Source of the DNA: Conus ventricosus
Lineage: Eukaryota > Mollusca > Gastropoda > Neogastropoda > Conidae
Length of the DNA stretch: 64,000 nucleotides
Direction: 5' to 3'
Assembly: GCA_018398815.1 (NCBI GenBank)
Contig: CM031610.1
Span: 29,108,788 to 29,172,787 of the forward strand
Shown here: positions 12,501 to 26,780 of the stretch, piece by piece
Position numbering within the stretch: position 1 is the stretch's first letter
How the letters are laid out: each line of letters opens with the position of its first letter
Position numbers and translations under genes: made by a program
Notes under the pieces: generated by a model
Told to the model about the DNA's origin: nothing
Databases searched by the model: none
What the model saw: only the letters and a program-made list of their open reading frames with translations

Positions 12501-12726
12501 AACTGGAAATGTGAAAATCTAGGGAATAGAATAGGCTTTTTTTGTGTTTCCTTTTTTTTAATATAATTTGTTATGAGTAATTTCAACTCTGTATTCCACG
12601 ATTTATGTAAGCCCTCCCCTCCCTGTACCGCTTTCCCCGACCTTTTCAAACATAACAATAAATAAACGCCAGATTGATGGTACGCTGTATACACCAGAAA
12701 TATTTCAAAAATATCTAATTCGTGCC

Positions 12727-12990
12727 ATTTAAATACCAGTTCTTTCTTTTGACGCATCGTGAAACATACAATACTGGAGTGAGGGTGGGAAGGGCAGAGG
12801 GGAGGTAAATTGTTTTGTTTTGTTTTTAAAGAGAAAAAAAAAGGAAAGGAGGAGAGAAAAGAAACCAGTTTCATTTAAATACCAATTCTTTTGACGTCAG
12901 CAGTGAACCATACAATGCTGGAGTGAGGGTGGGAAGGGCAGGAGGGGAGGTAAATTGTTGTTGTTTTTTTAAAGGTAAAAAAAAAAAGAA
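12727..12990. repeat. Imperfect tandem duplication, unit ~140 bp
   Basis: The segment with TTTAAATACCA, TTCTTTTGACG, ACATACAATACTGGAGTGAG and GGTGGGAAGGGCAG at 12727-12860 recurs at 12874-12990 with substitutions. Confidence 0.8.
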
Positions 12991-13294
12991 AGTAAAAATG
13001 GAACGAAGGGAGAAAAGAAGCCAGTTTTATTAAAGCACAAATCATACATATTTTACAATAAAATGAGTGAACGCAGAAGAAAAATCCACCAATGAACAGT
13101 TACAATTATCATATAAACCTACATGGCGGCCGCCACATCATCATGTGAAGGAAAATCGATTACTCTAAACCCCTGTAAAGTAATGTTTAAATTTTGGTGG
13201 ACCTACAGGTTTCTCTTAGATATTGTACAGAAAAAGAACACACTTAAAGTTTTTTAAACCTATAATAATTCAATAAATGACCAAAATTGACCTC

Positions 13295-13352
13295 GTGAAA
13301 GTCACGTGGGCTGGAACTTCCTAATTCTGCTTCCTTTTCACCCCAAGTTAAC
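13295..13352 (+). promoter_or_regulatory. Probable SND1 promoter-proximal region / 5' UTR
   Basis: Immediately before the start codon lie an E-box (CACGTG, 13303-13308) and a pyrimidine-rich CTTCCTTTTCACC stretch. There is no clear TATA box at a suitable distance. The assignment rests on position only. Confidence 0.3.
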
Positions 13353-13403
13353 ATGGCCAACCCAAGCACACCCCCGACTATTCATCGTGGAATTGTAAAA
13401 CAG
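13353..13403 (+). CDS. SND1: SND1 exon 1 (start codon)
   Basis: ATG at 13353 opens [17 protein letters not shown]; the RGIVK motif just before the first SN repeat is typical of SND1 N-termini. The donor is CAG|GTGATG and the exon ends in phase 0. It is separated from exon 2 by a 6.3-kb intron, so it was identified by motif and phase only. Confidence 0.85.
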
Positions 13404-16400
13404 GTGATGTTTTGTTTCTTTTCTTGGAAAGTTGTGGTATTGTTTTATTTGGGCAGTAGTATTTTGTGTTCTGTACTTTTTCGGGAATCTGGATTGACTT
13501 AATTAGGTGATCTATGTGAGTAAACTGATGGGATGATACTTCACCATGAGTTTCAACATATGTTTCGACAACGACATACGACAAGCTGCTGGGTATTTGA
13601 TTAATTGTTATCACGATATCAGCGGTCTGAAGTTAGAAATGGTAATTATTGGGTCGGAAATCGAGTCGGAAATCGCTCTCTACTGACCAAGATTCGAGAA
13701 TCGACAGAAAACCGAGCTTATCATGTTCTGAAGTACAAGATGATGGGCGAACTCCAGTTAGTTCACTAGGCCCATTATAAATTTTTACCTGGTCATTACT
13801 GTTCATAGATTTGATACTAGATAGTTGATCATTGCTGTGATCGATGCCCAGTTTTGAAGGCTATCCAGTCCTGCTGTTCTGCCGCTGGGTAAAAAGCAAA
13901 AAGTAGTAGCCTGCCTTTTGATAAAAGTAAAACTCACTTTGTTTTTTTGTTTTTTGTTTTGTTTTAGTGGATGAGAGGGGAGGGACTTTTGTGTGTGTGT
14001 GGTGTGTGTGTGGGGGGGGGGGGGGGGGGGGGGGGTGCGTTTTTCTTTCCACAGATTGCCTGAAAGGGACACAATACTCACTGTGATTGTGATCATTATA
14101 TAGAAGGAAGAAGTTAAGGCCAGAGATGGTAGAGAGACTCAGTAGATATAGAGCCTCATTCACAAGTTTGTTTGTTTTAGGAGAGGAGGGGAGAGGAACT
14201 TTTTATGTGTGTGTGGGCCGGTTTGTGGGTAAGATAGTAAGATTTTCTTCCCACAGATTGCCTGAAAGTGACAGAATACTCACCTGTGACTGGAAGGAAG
14301 AAATTAAGAAGGGCAGAGATGGAAGAGAGACTCAGTATGTCAAAACCTGAAGTACAGACAGATGGGGTGCAGACATGACAGTTAACATGGCACACTATTC
14401 CAGTTGATTACAACTCAGAGAAAAGCAACGACTTGCATTAAGCCTGCTACAGTACTTGGTCAACTCCAGGATATTGCCCCAGATATCTCTACCATAGCGG
14501 TGAAACTCAATCTTTGGTCTGTCTTGCAGATGACACAGAGGTACTTAAAGGGGTTAGTCATGTCCCCTCCAGTGGTGATCTTTCAGGCTTGGCACTCTGA
14601 GGACTGCAAAATGTTCTGCATAGGGCTTGTCCTCCAGAGAGGCAGTCAGCTTGGTGTAATGATGGAATATGCTGAACATCCTAGCTGTATTACCCTGGAG
14701 TGGCTTTAACAAAATCTGCCGGAGTGTCTGTATTCCAAGACTAGTTGGTGGGGGTAATAGTTTCTAGATGCCAGATGACTGAAACCCGACTACTTTCACA
14801 TCGTTCATCAAACTTTAAAACTCACCATAAAAGGTTGCATAGTCCATGAGTAACTTTGGGAATTCCACATCACGTATTATCTTTTTTTTGCATTTGTCAG
14901 TCTCATCCTTTTGCTGCCTACACCTACAGTTTGTGCGCATTGCTGTGGTTGAAGATTCTGTTTGTTATGTATTACCTGCAGTTGAAGATTTGTTTATTAC
15001 TTTGTTTGTTCGGTGCATTACTTTTGGGGGAAAGTTATGACACATTGTCATATTGTCTTTTTTGTCCTCTTTTATCATCTGTCCACTCTCCTGCCCTCTT
15101 TAGTATTAAAATCAACAAATTGTAAAATCAGTTCAGCAGGGTTCGGGACTGTCATTGTTTGTGGATGATTTTGCTGTCTACGCAATGGAAGCCTGTCCCC
15201 GAGTTTTCCAGCGCAGGCCCCAGCTTTGCGTAGAAAAAAATCCATCGGTGGGCGGATGAAAACGGTTTCACCTTTTCTGCTACAAAAACCCAGTGTATTC
15301 ATTTCCCATAATTTCCGTCAGTTTTTTCCAAGTCCGGAACTTCAGTCGGGAAACTCCCATTCCAGCTGTTAAAGAGGCCAAATTTCTGGGAGTCATTTGA
15401 CCAAAAACTTAACTTTCTCAGCCATTTTAAAAAAATCTCAAAATGTTGCAAAAGGCACTGAATATTCTGCGGTCGTAGCCACACCGACTGGGGCGCTGAT
15501 AAGAAAACTTTGTTGCACCTCTACAGAGCCCTGGTCCGTTCTAAACTGGACTAGGTTGTGCTGTGTACGGCTCCGCAAGATCATCTTACCTCAAATCTTG
15601 GCCCTATCCACCATCAAGGGCTTCGTCTCTGTCTTGGAGCGTTCCGCACCACCCCTGTGTACAGCCTGTACGCAGAGGCAGGTGAACCTTCACTGTCCAA
15701 TCGCAGGCTGAAACTGTCTTTGAATTATTAATCCGATGTTCTCAGAAACCCCAGAATCCCGCCTATGACTGTGTTTTTTACCCTCCGTTCCAAAGTAAGT
15801 TTGAAACAAACCCGAAATGTATTCCGCCGTTTGGGCTTCGTATGCGCCTCACGTGCGGAATGCAGGTATAGACCTGGGAGTAGTTTCCGTTTTTCCAAGT
15901 TTCCGGATCAACCTCCAGGACCCTTTTTTACACCAGGGATTCGTTTGATCTCGCAGCTTTCCGTAAGGAGTTTCCAGCTCTCTGGCGTACAAGGCTTTGT
16001 ATGCCGAGCTCTGTTCCAAATTCCCATCCTATCAAAAAGTTTTCACTGACGGTTCCAAGTTGAGGATGGAGTGGCCTGTGCAGCCTACTGCCCTGGGGCT
16101 CCTTCTCAGATATTGTTGGAACATATACATTCAGATGCTTCTGTCTATTCTGCTGAACTTACTGCTCTAGTAATGGCTTTGAAGATAATCTCCCATTCTT
16201 CGAGGAGGACTTTCTGGTTCTGTCGGATTCGCTGTCAGCTTTGGAGGCCATAGCTGGCCGCAACCTTCAGCATCCAGAACTTTTACTTTTTTTGAACTTT
16301 TTAGCAAGTTGAAGGCGGACGGTTACAACATTACTCTTGCTTGGGTTCCTGGCATGTTGCATCGGCGGGAACGAAATGGTTGATCGTTTAGCCAAGAACG

Positions 16401-16907
16401 CCACAAGAGAGAAACTGTCCAACACTTATATCCCCTGCTCAGATGTGAAACCAAAATTAACGATTATGTGAGAGACCCTGGCAGGAGGATTGGAACACAC
16501 AGACGAATAAACAAACTCTTTCAGATCCGTCCAAACCTTCAGGAGTTCCTCCCATCCACGTCGGAGGTCGTAAAGAGGGAAACGGTTCTGTGCCGGCTGC
16601 ACACCGGCCATTCGTATTTTACCCATGCTTACCTTTTAAAGAGTGAAGAAGCTCCGTGGTGCATTCCATGTCATGCGCCACCACAATGAAACATGTTCTT
16701 TTAGAGTGTTGGGACTTGCACGATGTGAGACACAACATTTTACAGCGGAGTCATGAAGATCCTGTTCAGGGATGTCCCGCTGATGTGATCCTTGGTTTTG
16801 AGAGAGATTAACATTTTTCATCTGATTTAAGATTTTACGGCAGAAAGATTTTTAACAAAGTTTCTGGTGCGTTTCTAGACGATGTCATTTAACGAGATGT
16901 ATGAAAG

Positions 16908-16938
<31 letters not shown>

Positions 16939-17320
16939 ACTGGTGAGTTGATTTTAACGTGGGTGACAGCCCTGATGTGGCCCTTTGCGGTCGGCTGGGC
17001 TATAAGCAACATTACTTATCTTATCTGTCCACTCACAGCCCTGATGTGGCCCTTTGCGGTCGGCTGGGCTATAAGCAACATTGTCTTATCTTATCTTATC
17101 TGTCCACTCTCTCCTTCCCCTTGTTCCCTCTCCATGATCCATCCCACCCCAACCTACCTCTCATCCCCTTCCCCCTTCTCACATGCACCTCAATACACAC
17201 AGAGGCTCAGATTCTCTCTCTCTCTTTCTCTCACACAAACACACAGACACGCACAAGCTCTCACACACAAGATCACACACATGGGCTTGTGTGTGTGCGC
17301 ACACACGCACATACACACAC

Positions 17321-17366
<46 letters not shown>

Positions 17367-17407
17367 AACAGTGACACCACAATGACACAGACACCTAGAC
17401 ACACACA

Positions 17408-17449
<42 letters not shown>

Positions 17450-17565
17450 ACACACAACACACACAACACACACACACACACACACACACAATGACAAACA
17501 CAATCACACACACACACACAACACACACCATGCACACACACGAACACACACACACATACGCATGC

Positions 17566-17605
<40 letters not shown>

Positions 17606-20600
17606 ACACACACACACACACACACACACCTTATACACCCCTTCTTACCCTTGTCCATCCACTCTCTTTCCTCATTGTTTCTCTCTTTCCTTCCCTGTTC
17701 TCTGTTTTTAAACTTGCTTCAAACCCCATGTCCCATCAACCCCTTTCCTCCCTGTTACTCTCTTTCCTTCCTGCTCTCTGTTTTTGAACTATCTCACTTT
17801 CCGCTTTTCATATATTGTCATTTGTTACATGCTGACTGTAGTCTGAGGAGTATTTTTTTGCATTTTCAATGTGTGAAAAAGACATATTTGTAGAAAATGT
17901 ACTTGTCTCTTTTGTAGTGTGTTATGAGGGGGCATTACAAGGCACTTTTTTCATGTTCATTTGAATTTTTGCCTCTTGATGAGCAGTGCAGCACCTCTGT
18001 TCATCTGTCTGCATGAGATCAGTCTTACACAGTCCTACACATCAGCTGTCCCTCTCAAAATGAAACTGGTGATTGGTACCTGCAGCATGGTTTTGTTTGG
18101 TACTTTTACTCTGTAACACTGTCCTGATGCTTTTTTTTTTTTCTTTTCTTTTATGCTGCATGTGATTATCCCCTTTCTGTACACATTCAGTGTACTGACG
18201 TCTGTCTGTGCAGTAGGTTTTTGTGTGTGTGTGTGTTATGATTATGATAATTTTTCTTGGCATCATATTTCGTATATTTTTTAAAGAAAAGAAACTTAGG
18301 TGAAAAGATGTTCAGCACTTAGAATTTAGATATCCCCGAATTTGACACCATGCAGATAAAAGTAACCAAAACACACATAGAATGAGAACAGTTTCAGTCG
18401 TTAACAGTAAAAATTTGGTCAAACATGGTCTGTTACAAAATCAACATTTTGCTTATGCAGATACACGTAAAATTCATTTTTTACTCTAACTGAGGTCTGT
18501 TTCTGTCAGTCTTCCCAGAAATTTTGTGAAAAAAAAAGTCATTGGATACAAACAGCTTTTCAGATCGCTTGCATATTGTTTGCTAGTTGTTTTTAGGGTT
18601 GCATATTACAAGCAGTCAGTTCACTTCCATACAACATGGGACATTTGGTAGTAATACATATATATAGCGGCCTGTTTGGTGGCATAAAAAGAATGCTTCA
18701 GTACATTTTGAGGCTTTTCGGATTCCTGTTATTAGAGAAATAAATGAAGCAAGCTTTATGTGTAAGGTGACTTATGTGTTTCCCGTGTGTTGAACAACAC
18801 CTGCTGCAGACAGATTTGGTTTTGCAGTTAATGAGTTAGATTTACAGATGAGGAACACAGATCCTCGAGTTTGCATTTTCAATAATCAAAATGAAAATAA
18901 CAAAAAACAGGTGAACCATGGAACATGGCAGTCCCATCACATCAGGTACTCCACATCATTTTTTAAACAAGTGCTTCTGGTTTAGGACAGTTTTCATACT
19001 TTTTTCCAAAATCCTTTGAAAGGCTTTGCAGTTGTACTTCACAAACATTGGCAGCTTTGAGAATATAAATTATAATATTGAAATTTTAGATTTTAAATCA
19101 AGTCTTCGAGAACTGGAAAAGACTATACAGTACTCATTGATTCTCATCTACTTCAATTTGTTCAAGAAGAATTGGTAATTTAATGATGGCGCTGATATGA
19201 TGCGACAATTATCCATATGGTGCCATCTATGCAGAGATCATAGTCAGCTGTGGTCTTTGTAAGTATTGTGCATTAGATTTTGTCTCTAATTCTAGATTGT
19301 GGGTGAAATACTCAAATTTGCATAACATCTTGCACACACGTAAAATCCCATCACCAACTTTTGGAAGAGAAGGCCAGTTTGGCTATTGGTATGGATGACT
19401 TGTTACACATAGCATGCACCCTGCCTGAGAACTGGAAAGAATGAAGTAAGTAAGTAAGGAAATTGATTGAAAGATATTGACTGGATGACATGGGAAATGA
19501 CTGAATGAAGCGCCAGCTGACAGCTCTTCAGTCGGCACTACCCAGGTAGGCAGCCAGTTTGGTAAACGAGTGTGGATTTTAAAGGGCTTAGAGCTGGTCT
19601 CTAGCTGAGGATAGGTGCTATATAAGTATCTATGATAAGAATAATAATGACAGTAATTCATATATTTCTGTAGTTTACAATTTATTGTGTAGATCCTCTC
19701 TGGGGACACTGTTGTCATCAGAGGTCAACCCAAAGGGGGACCACCTCCGGAGAAGACAATATGCCTGTCAAACATCCAGGCACCAAAGCTAGCACGACGG
19801 GCAAATCCAAACATTGAGGGCTCAGTAGAAACCAAAGATGAGGTCAGTTCGAATGATTTGTACACATCTGTTTCCTTGGTTGTTTTTCATTCATTCCTAA
19901 ATATGTTCATTGTAATCTGTTCTGGTTTTGCTTTTGATGATGATGTTGAGTAGATACTTAATGAATTATTCAGTTATTAGCTATCATGGTGAACTGGAAT
20001 ATTATTTAATTACATAACTTTGCAGTGATCAAGAGAAAGATGTCGTATGCTAGAAATAACCATCAAAATTTTGTATCTGTTTGTAATAAAATGGAAGCGA
20101 GCATATTTTTTCAGTCATACATAGTTTTTTCTCTAGTTTAAAAAATGCACTGTATTAATTTTACCCATTTGTTGTTTTGTTTCTATGTTTTATATAAAGT
20201 GCTGTGCAGTGGTAGTGTAGTTCAGTTGTACTAACAGAATGTGTACATTGGAAATTGGACTCCTGATTCTATAGCTTCTCTGGCTGTGAGGACATGATAG
20301 AAATGAAAAAATCCCAAATCCTTTCGTTCATTATCTGTTTGATTTGATTGTAAGAGGACCGACACAATGGAGGTTGTACAGTAACATAATGAAATTTATC
20401 ATTAAATGTTTGTCCATTACAAAGGAAAATGAATGTATTGTGTAGAGTGTAATACATGTTAAGCATTGTCTCTAGGTGAGGATAAACATTTGATGTAGTA
20501 ATGGTCTTGTACAAATTGTTTTGATCAGATCAATATGGAATTCAGGAAAAGTCTGTTTCTGTGTGTGCTGTCATACATTCTGTACATGTGTCTTGCATTA

Positions 20601-23600
20601 AGAAAGCTGATGAAAGAAAACAGAAGATAAACTTCCATTTTATATTTTCATTGACCTATGATGGATCTGTGCTCAACAGAGCATTTAAAGAAAAACAAAT
20701 CATTGCATTGTTCCACAATTGACTGACTTGGCTACAGCTGTTTAAGTCAAAATGTCGCCATTTTTGTTTTAGCCATATGCTTGGGAAGCACGTGAGTTTC
20801 TACGCAAAAAGCTTATTGGCAAAGAAATATCATTTTACCTGGAATACAAAGTTCCTGGTTCTGGACGGGAATATGGTGCCATTTACCTTGGCAAAGGTAT
20901 GAGTTTGTTTTCTAAACTGCATTGAGTTCAAAACTACTTTTAAAAATACTGGACTGTGGACCATACTTATTCTGATTACTACAGAAAGTAAGATTAAGAG
21001 TGTTATAACTGAAAAAATGATGGATGTATTCAAAGAACATACTGCGTTCAGACAAATATAACAGGGCTAGATGAGGAGGGAGACATTTTTATCCTCTGCT
21101 ACTCCAGTGTTATTCATGCAGTCAAACTGTAAGACTCGGGGTTTGTATGGTTATGAAGTGTTTGGAAAAGATTGGGGGGGAAAAAGAAGAGATTCGTTAT
21201 ACGGTCTTTACGATGTAGAAATAAAGTTTAAACTCACGTTTGTTGAAGTTTGTAAGTTTTGGTATGTCCCCCACAAAAAACAAAAAGAGAAAAAAGAAAA
21301 TAGATTTTGTGGTTGGTGCATGTGAATTCAGTTTCCAAAACATGGATGCAAATACTAACAAATGGAACTTGTTAATTAATTGGAAATACTTAGGAAATTG
21401 AAACCTATCAGCAGGATGCAAATACTAACAAATGGAACTTGTTAATTAATTGGAAATACTTAGGAAATTGAAACCTATCAGCAGATGCATCATGATGAGT
21501 GAATCCTGATTTTGTTGATAAAAGCTGATTTCCCATGTTTTGAAACACAGGTAATGTTAGACATTTGAAGCATTTGGTTTCAATATGATTTGTGACAGTT
21601 TACTGTATATAGATTTTCTTAGAAGTTTGTAAAATTTTGTGCCATCTTTTGAGTAAGTGATATGAGAGTGGTCCAGAGTTGAATCATGTAATTGAAGACT
21701 GGTATAGTGTTCAGCCATATTGGTTTACTATTCAGTGTGCCAATGAAAATGTGCTTGCTGTTCAGTCATACCATCGAGGACTGGTCTAGAGTTCAGTCCT
21801 TAAAAGACGTAGTTGACATTAGGTCGTACAGTAAGGAAGTTATCTCTGAGCATTCATTTATACTGTAAAAGACTGGTCTAGAGATCAGTCATACAGGAAA
21901 ATAGTCTATTTCTCCGTTACACTGTAAAAGACCGATCTAGTGCTCAGTCATAACAGTCGAGTCTGACTTTGAGAGACTGGTTTAGTGCTCAGTCATATTG
22001 TAAAAATAACTAGACTAGTGCTTACTCATACTGGAAAAAGATCTAGTGGCAAAGCGAGACGACTGCAGGCGGAAATCTAAACAAATCTTAAATAAATGTT
22101 AGCGAACCGCCCAGAGAAACGTGGACAAACGAGTCACAAGACAAAACACAACGCGTTTTGGCCTCATAGGTCTTTCAGGTGAGACACAAACGAATAAAAT
22201 AACGAAAATTCACTTAGCTTTGATCGCTTCAGAGTTCAGCGCAAGGAAGAAGGCGATCTGAAGCGATCAAAGCCAAGTGAATTTTCGTTATTTTATTCGT
22301 TTGTGTCTCACCTGAAGAAGACCTAAGAGGTCGAAACGCCTTGTGTTTTGTCTTGTGACTCATTTGTCCACATTTCTCTGGGCAGTTCGCTAACATTTAT
22401 TTAAGATTCATACTGGAAAAGACTGGTCTAATGCTTTGTGATAATCATATTGTGAATGACGGATGTAGCCAATCAGTAGGATCAGTGAAAGACCAGTTCA
22501 GTGCGCAGTTATTTTGTTAACAACTAGTTCTAGTCAAGCATTCAAATATTTCAATCAGAGAGTATAAAACTGGTCTAAATGCAGCCATTCAAGTGAGATA
22601 AAAGACTTACAGCATGAGTGAAACACCACTGAGAGATGTCCTGATAGATAGACAAGCAGTGCCACTGTAGTGATGTTTTACACTCTGAAAAACAGCATAC
22701 ATTTTGATAAAGTACTTTGGTTTATCTGATTTTGACTAGATATGCCAAGAAATTGTGACATAAAGAAGAGAAGCTGTGCATTTCTATAGCACAGATTGAA
22801 CAGATGTGTATGTGTGTGTTCTCATTTTTCAGACAACGAAGGAGAGAACATGACAGAATCCTTGATTGCTGAAGGTCTGGTCGAAGTGCGACGTATGGGT
22901 ATCAGAAAGGATGAGTAAGTGGGATATTCTTTGTGTTCAGACAGCGTTCATAGATTGCCTTTCGTTGAATTCGTGTGAAGATAGTTCCTAGAATTTCTGT
23001 TGTTGAGGAAGTGGGAAAAACTTCATAATTCCTTGGGGCTTCCTAAATTAATGAGTAAATCAGGTGGGAAAGACTTCTTCTATAAACTGCTTTATTAGGT
23101 CTGATTTGACTAGATAGGAAATATTTCTTGTACGGGCAGCTTTATGACTTTTCCTTTTATAACACAAGTGGTCGTTACTTATTCAATAGACGTGTAGGTT
23201 TTCCTTTGATGAGTTTGTGGAGGTCAGTTACTTCTTCCACAGACAGATTCATAGATTTTCCTGTGATAAGTTGATGGGAGGTAATTTTTTTTATGTCTGA
23301 CAACTTCACTGTTTTTGTCCGTGATTAGTGAGTGTGTGAAAGAGATATTCTTCTTGTACAGATGAATTCAGTGGGTTTTTGGTGGTGGTGTTGTTGATGA
23401 GTTACTGGGGGTACTTTCATGTAGACAGTTTCATTGTTGTTGTTTTTTTCCTTCAGCTCTTTCCACGTAGGGTCCAACCTCTGGTCGGATGCATACAAAC
23501 ATTTATGTTTGCCTGCACCTGACCTGAGATTGGGCATGAAATCCTGAGAAAAACAAGCCTGTTTACTCCCTAAGCTATGAATGAATAATGAGTAAAGGGA

Positions 23601-26435
23601 GAGTAGCTGAAAGTCATTTCCTGTGTGTGTGTGTGTGTGTTGTGACAGTTTTTGTTTGCCTTTTTTTTGTTTTTTTAATATGATGCATGGAGCTGCTCTT
23701 GCCCCAAAGATTTTCTGTCAAATCCATACCCAATCAAACATTTTTCATTATGATTATTTTCTTGGCGGATAAAAAAGGTCATACACACAAAACTCCACTG
23801 CCTGGCTATACAGGGTTGTCTGCAGGAGTATCAGCTGCGTACGCAGAAAGAAAGAAAGAATTTATTTCTTGTTTACTGGGCAACGTGAATCTGTTTAGAA
23901 CGTTCTTTGTAAGTACGTAGGTTTTCTTTCTGGTAATAAAAGTCCAGACAGTCAAGTTGAAACCTAAGTACTTTGTTTCACAACTTTCTGGTTTCTGTCT
24001 TTTTAATGGATTGCTTTTGTTTTTACACTTGTTTACTAATTTTTGAATGTGTTTTCACATATTTTGTATTCTAACAGACTTGTGAAATGATACAAGTGTG
24101 TTTGTCCTCAGTGCGGACCAGCAGAGACTAATACAGATCGAGGAAACTGCCAGAGCGGCAGGCAAAGGAAAGTTTGGTGCTGAAGCAAGCAGTCATGTGC
24201 GAGACATCACATGGACCATTGAGAACCCTCGCCATTTTGTTGACTCTCATCACAGCAAGCCCGTCGATGGTAGATTGCTTTTAATATCATTTACTGCTTT
24301 ATCAAGTCACACTGTAGCTAGCTGAAACCAGTTTGTTCGCTATATTTGGTAAAATGCCTTTTTACACACATGAACACGCATGACATACATATGTACAACC
24401 ACACATACTGGCACCCCCTCACACTCTCTCTTTGACCAACTGCTTTGCAATAGATCGTTGAATATTATTGATAAGTAAAGTGAATTTTTTTTTACAATTA
24501 AGCTGGAATATAAGTCGAACTGTTGAATATTATTGATAGTAGAAGTGAATTTTTTTACAATTAAACTGGAATATAAGTCGGAAAAAGTATCATTACTTGA
24601 AAGTTGGAATTAACCTTAATGCAGATGTAAAGAGAAAGTAAAGTGTTATTTTATTTTATTTATTCCTCACTGCAACATTGTTATTTATGTGTTATTATTG
24701 ATTTCAGCTGTCATTGAGCATGTGAGAGATGGCTGCACTGTGCGGGCTTTCCTTTTGCCAAGCTTCGACTATGTGACAGTCATGCTGTCTGGTATCAAAG
24801 TATGTTTATTCTCTCGGATCATAGATTGAAAGTGTGTGGTGTGTGTATGTGGTGCATGCGTGTGTAATGCATGCGTGTGCATGTTAGCGTGGAATTCTGT
24901 GCATACACAGCAACAGAGATTCACATGAATGCAGAGACAAAATTTCCTGTATTAAATTAATCCTTGTGCTTTCAGAATAGTATTTGACAATGATTATTCA
25001 TGGAAAGGGTGAAAGTTGAAGATTAAGGAAGCAAACAGTTACGATGTGTGTTCATTTTATGCTGTATGTCATTGTCTTTAAAGTAGACGAGAAATGGACT
25101 GGAAAGGTTGTGCAAACATCCTCTATCAGGAACATGGCGAGCATTGAAAAAAATGTGTGAAAAGCATTAAAGCACGGCCATTCTGATTGTTCTTCAAGTG
25201 TGTTCTCTTGATGTTGTGTTTGACAGTGCCCCATGTTCAAGACAGACGCAGAGGGGCAACAGGTGCCAGAACCTTTTGCAGAGGAGTGCCGATACTTCAC
25301 GGAGTCACGTCTTCTCCAGCGGGAAGTGAAGATTGTTCTGGAAGGTGTGTCCAATCAGAATCTGCTGGGAACGGTCCTGCATCCAGTAAGTGTGGCTGGT
25401 TGGTAATAATGATAAGTGGAATTGCAAGGGTAAGAATGATAATCAGCTGATTGGTGACACTGATGATTATAATTGCAAGAGTAAGAATGATAATTATTAT
25501 CTTGATTGTAACTGTAAAACAACAGGAGCGATGATGATTGAAGAGACAGGCATTTTCAGAAAGATTTTTGGAACGGGAGATCTAGAGGCCCCATAAATTG
25601 GTCTCGATATTTGTTTTGTAAATGTATTGCAGTTGAATTGTTTTTGTTGCAGTCTTGAAATGGGTGGTGTTAACAGTTGAGAAGCTTGTGGTTGGGCTTT
25701 TGAAACCTTGGCAGCTCTGTTGTCACGTCACTTGTTGCCACGGAAGTCTGAAGCGATCGTGACAAACACACCTGTGTTTATAAACACACCCTGTGTCATC
25801 TACAGTATTCTGCCCAGTCCTCACTGATTCAGCAGTGCATGACTGCTTAATTCACAGTTGCCCCCCCAGTTTTGTTTAAAATAAATGGACACTCCTCTGT
25901 TGCTCTAATTGATTGTCACACAGGAGAATGCGGAATATGGAAACGAAAGATACAATCACCTTTGTAGGGTAAGTAACTAATGCTGGTGGACCGGTGGAAG
26001 GGGAATTCTAAAGGATGATATGAAAATGGATTGTTTTACCGAAAGAAATTATTATTGTTTCCATGCAATCCAGTTTCACGTATTGCAATGGGTGTTTTCA
26101 GAACGGCAACATCACGGAGCTTCTGCTGAAAGAAGGGTTTGCTCGCTGTGTGGACTGGAGCATGGGAGTGGTCACACAGGGTGCTGACAAATATCGAGCT
26201 GCTGAAAAGTGAGAATTTACATGTTTTTTTTTTTCTTCTTTAAGTTTTAGAGAAAACGTGCTTGACAGCTTTTGAAATGATTTTCATTTCTGTTTTGAAA
26301 CGTTTTAAACAGGTCATCAAAGGATTGGAAGTGTTCATTTTAAGCAGATGTTTTTGCTTTTGCTCAGTTAGAGCCCTCTACCATGCATCATGGACACAGA
26401 CATGCACAGGTGCTTTGCACACACACACACACACA

Positions 26436-26473
<38 letters not shown>

Positions 26474-26714
26474 ACACACACTCGTACAACACTGATTTTT
26501 TTTTTTCTTCACAATTTTACAAAACAATTTAAGCATTTCACATGCACAATCAATCACCACTTTCATATCCATCCTCTCCCTTCTCCATTTATCTTCTCTT
26601 CCCTGCCTTTCTTCGCCTCTCCTCTATCTCCCACCCCTCTCTCCTCCCCCTTGTACTCCCCCCTCCCCCCAGTCTAATATCACTTGAGGGTGAACAGACG
26701 TTAAACTAAAGAAC

Positions 26715-26780
<66 letters not shown>

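Larger units (their letters stand above)
10191..13352. other. Sequence upstream of SND1, no gene recognised
   Basis: Contains a 19-bp poly-C tract (10676-10694) followed by poly-A, a CT/GT-rich tract (11751-11900) and a duplicated block (12727-12990). No exon or RNA gene recognised. The promoter and 5' UTR of SND1 must lie in its last few hundred bases if exon 1 holds the transcription start. Confidence 0.4.

Noticed and set aside
16882..17711. Long reading frames rich in His/Thr (plus strand) or Cys/Val (minus strand)
   Set aside because: They are translations of (CA)n/(GT)n microsatellites. The same applies near 4725-4943, 26262-26901, 47057-47130 and 49536-50440.
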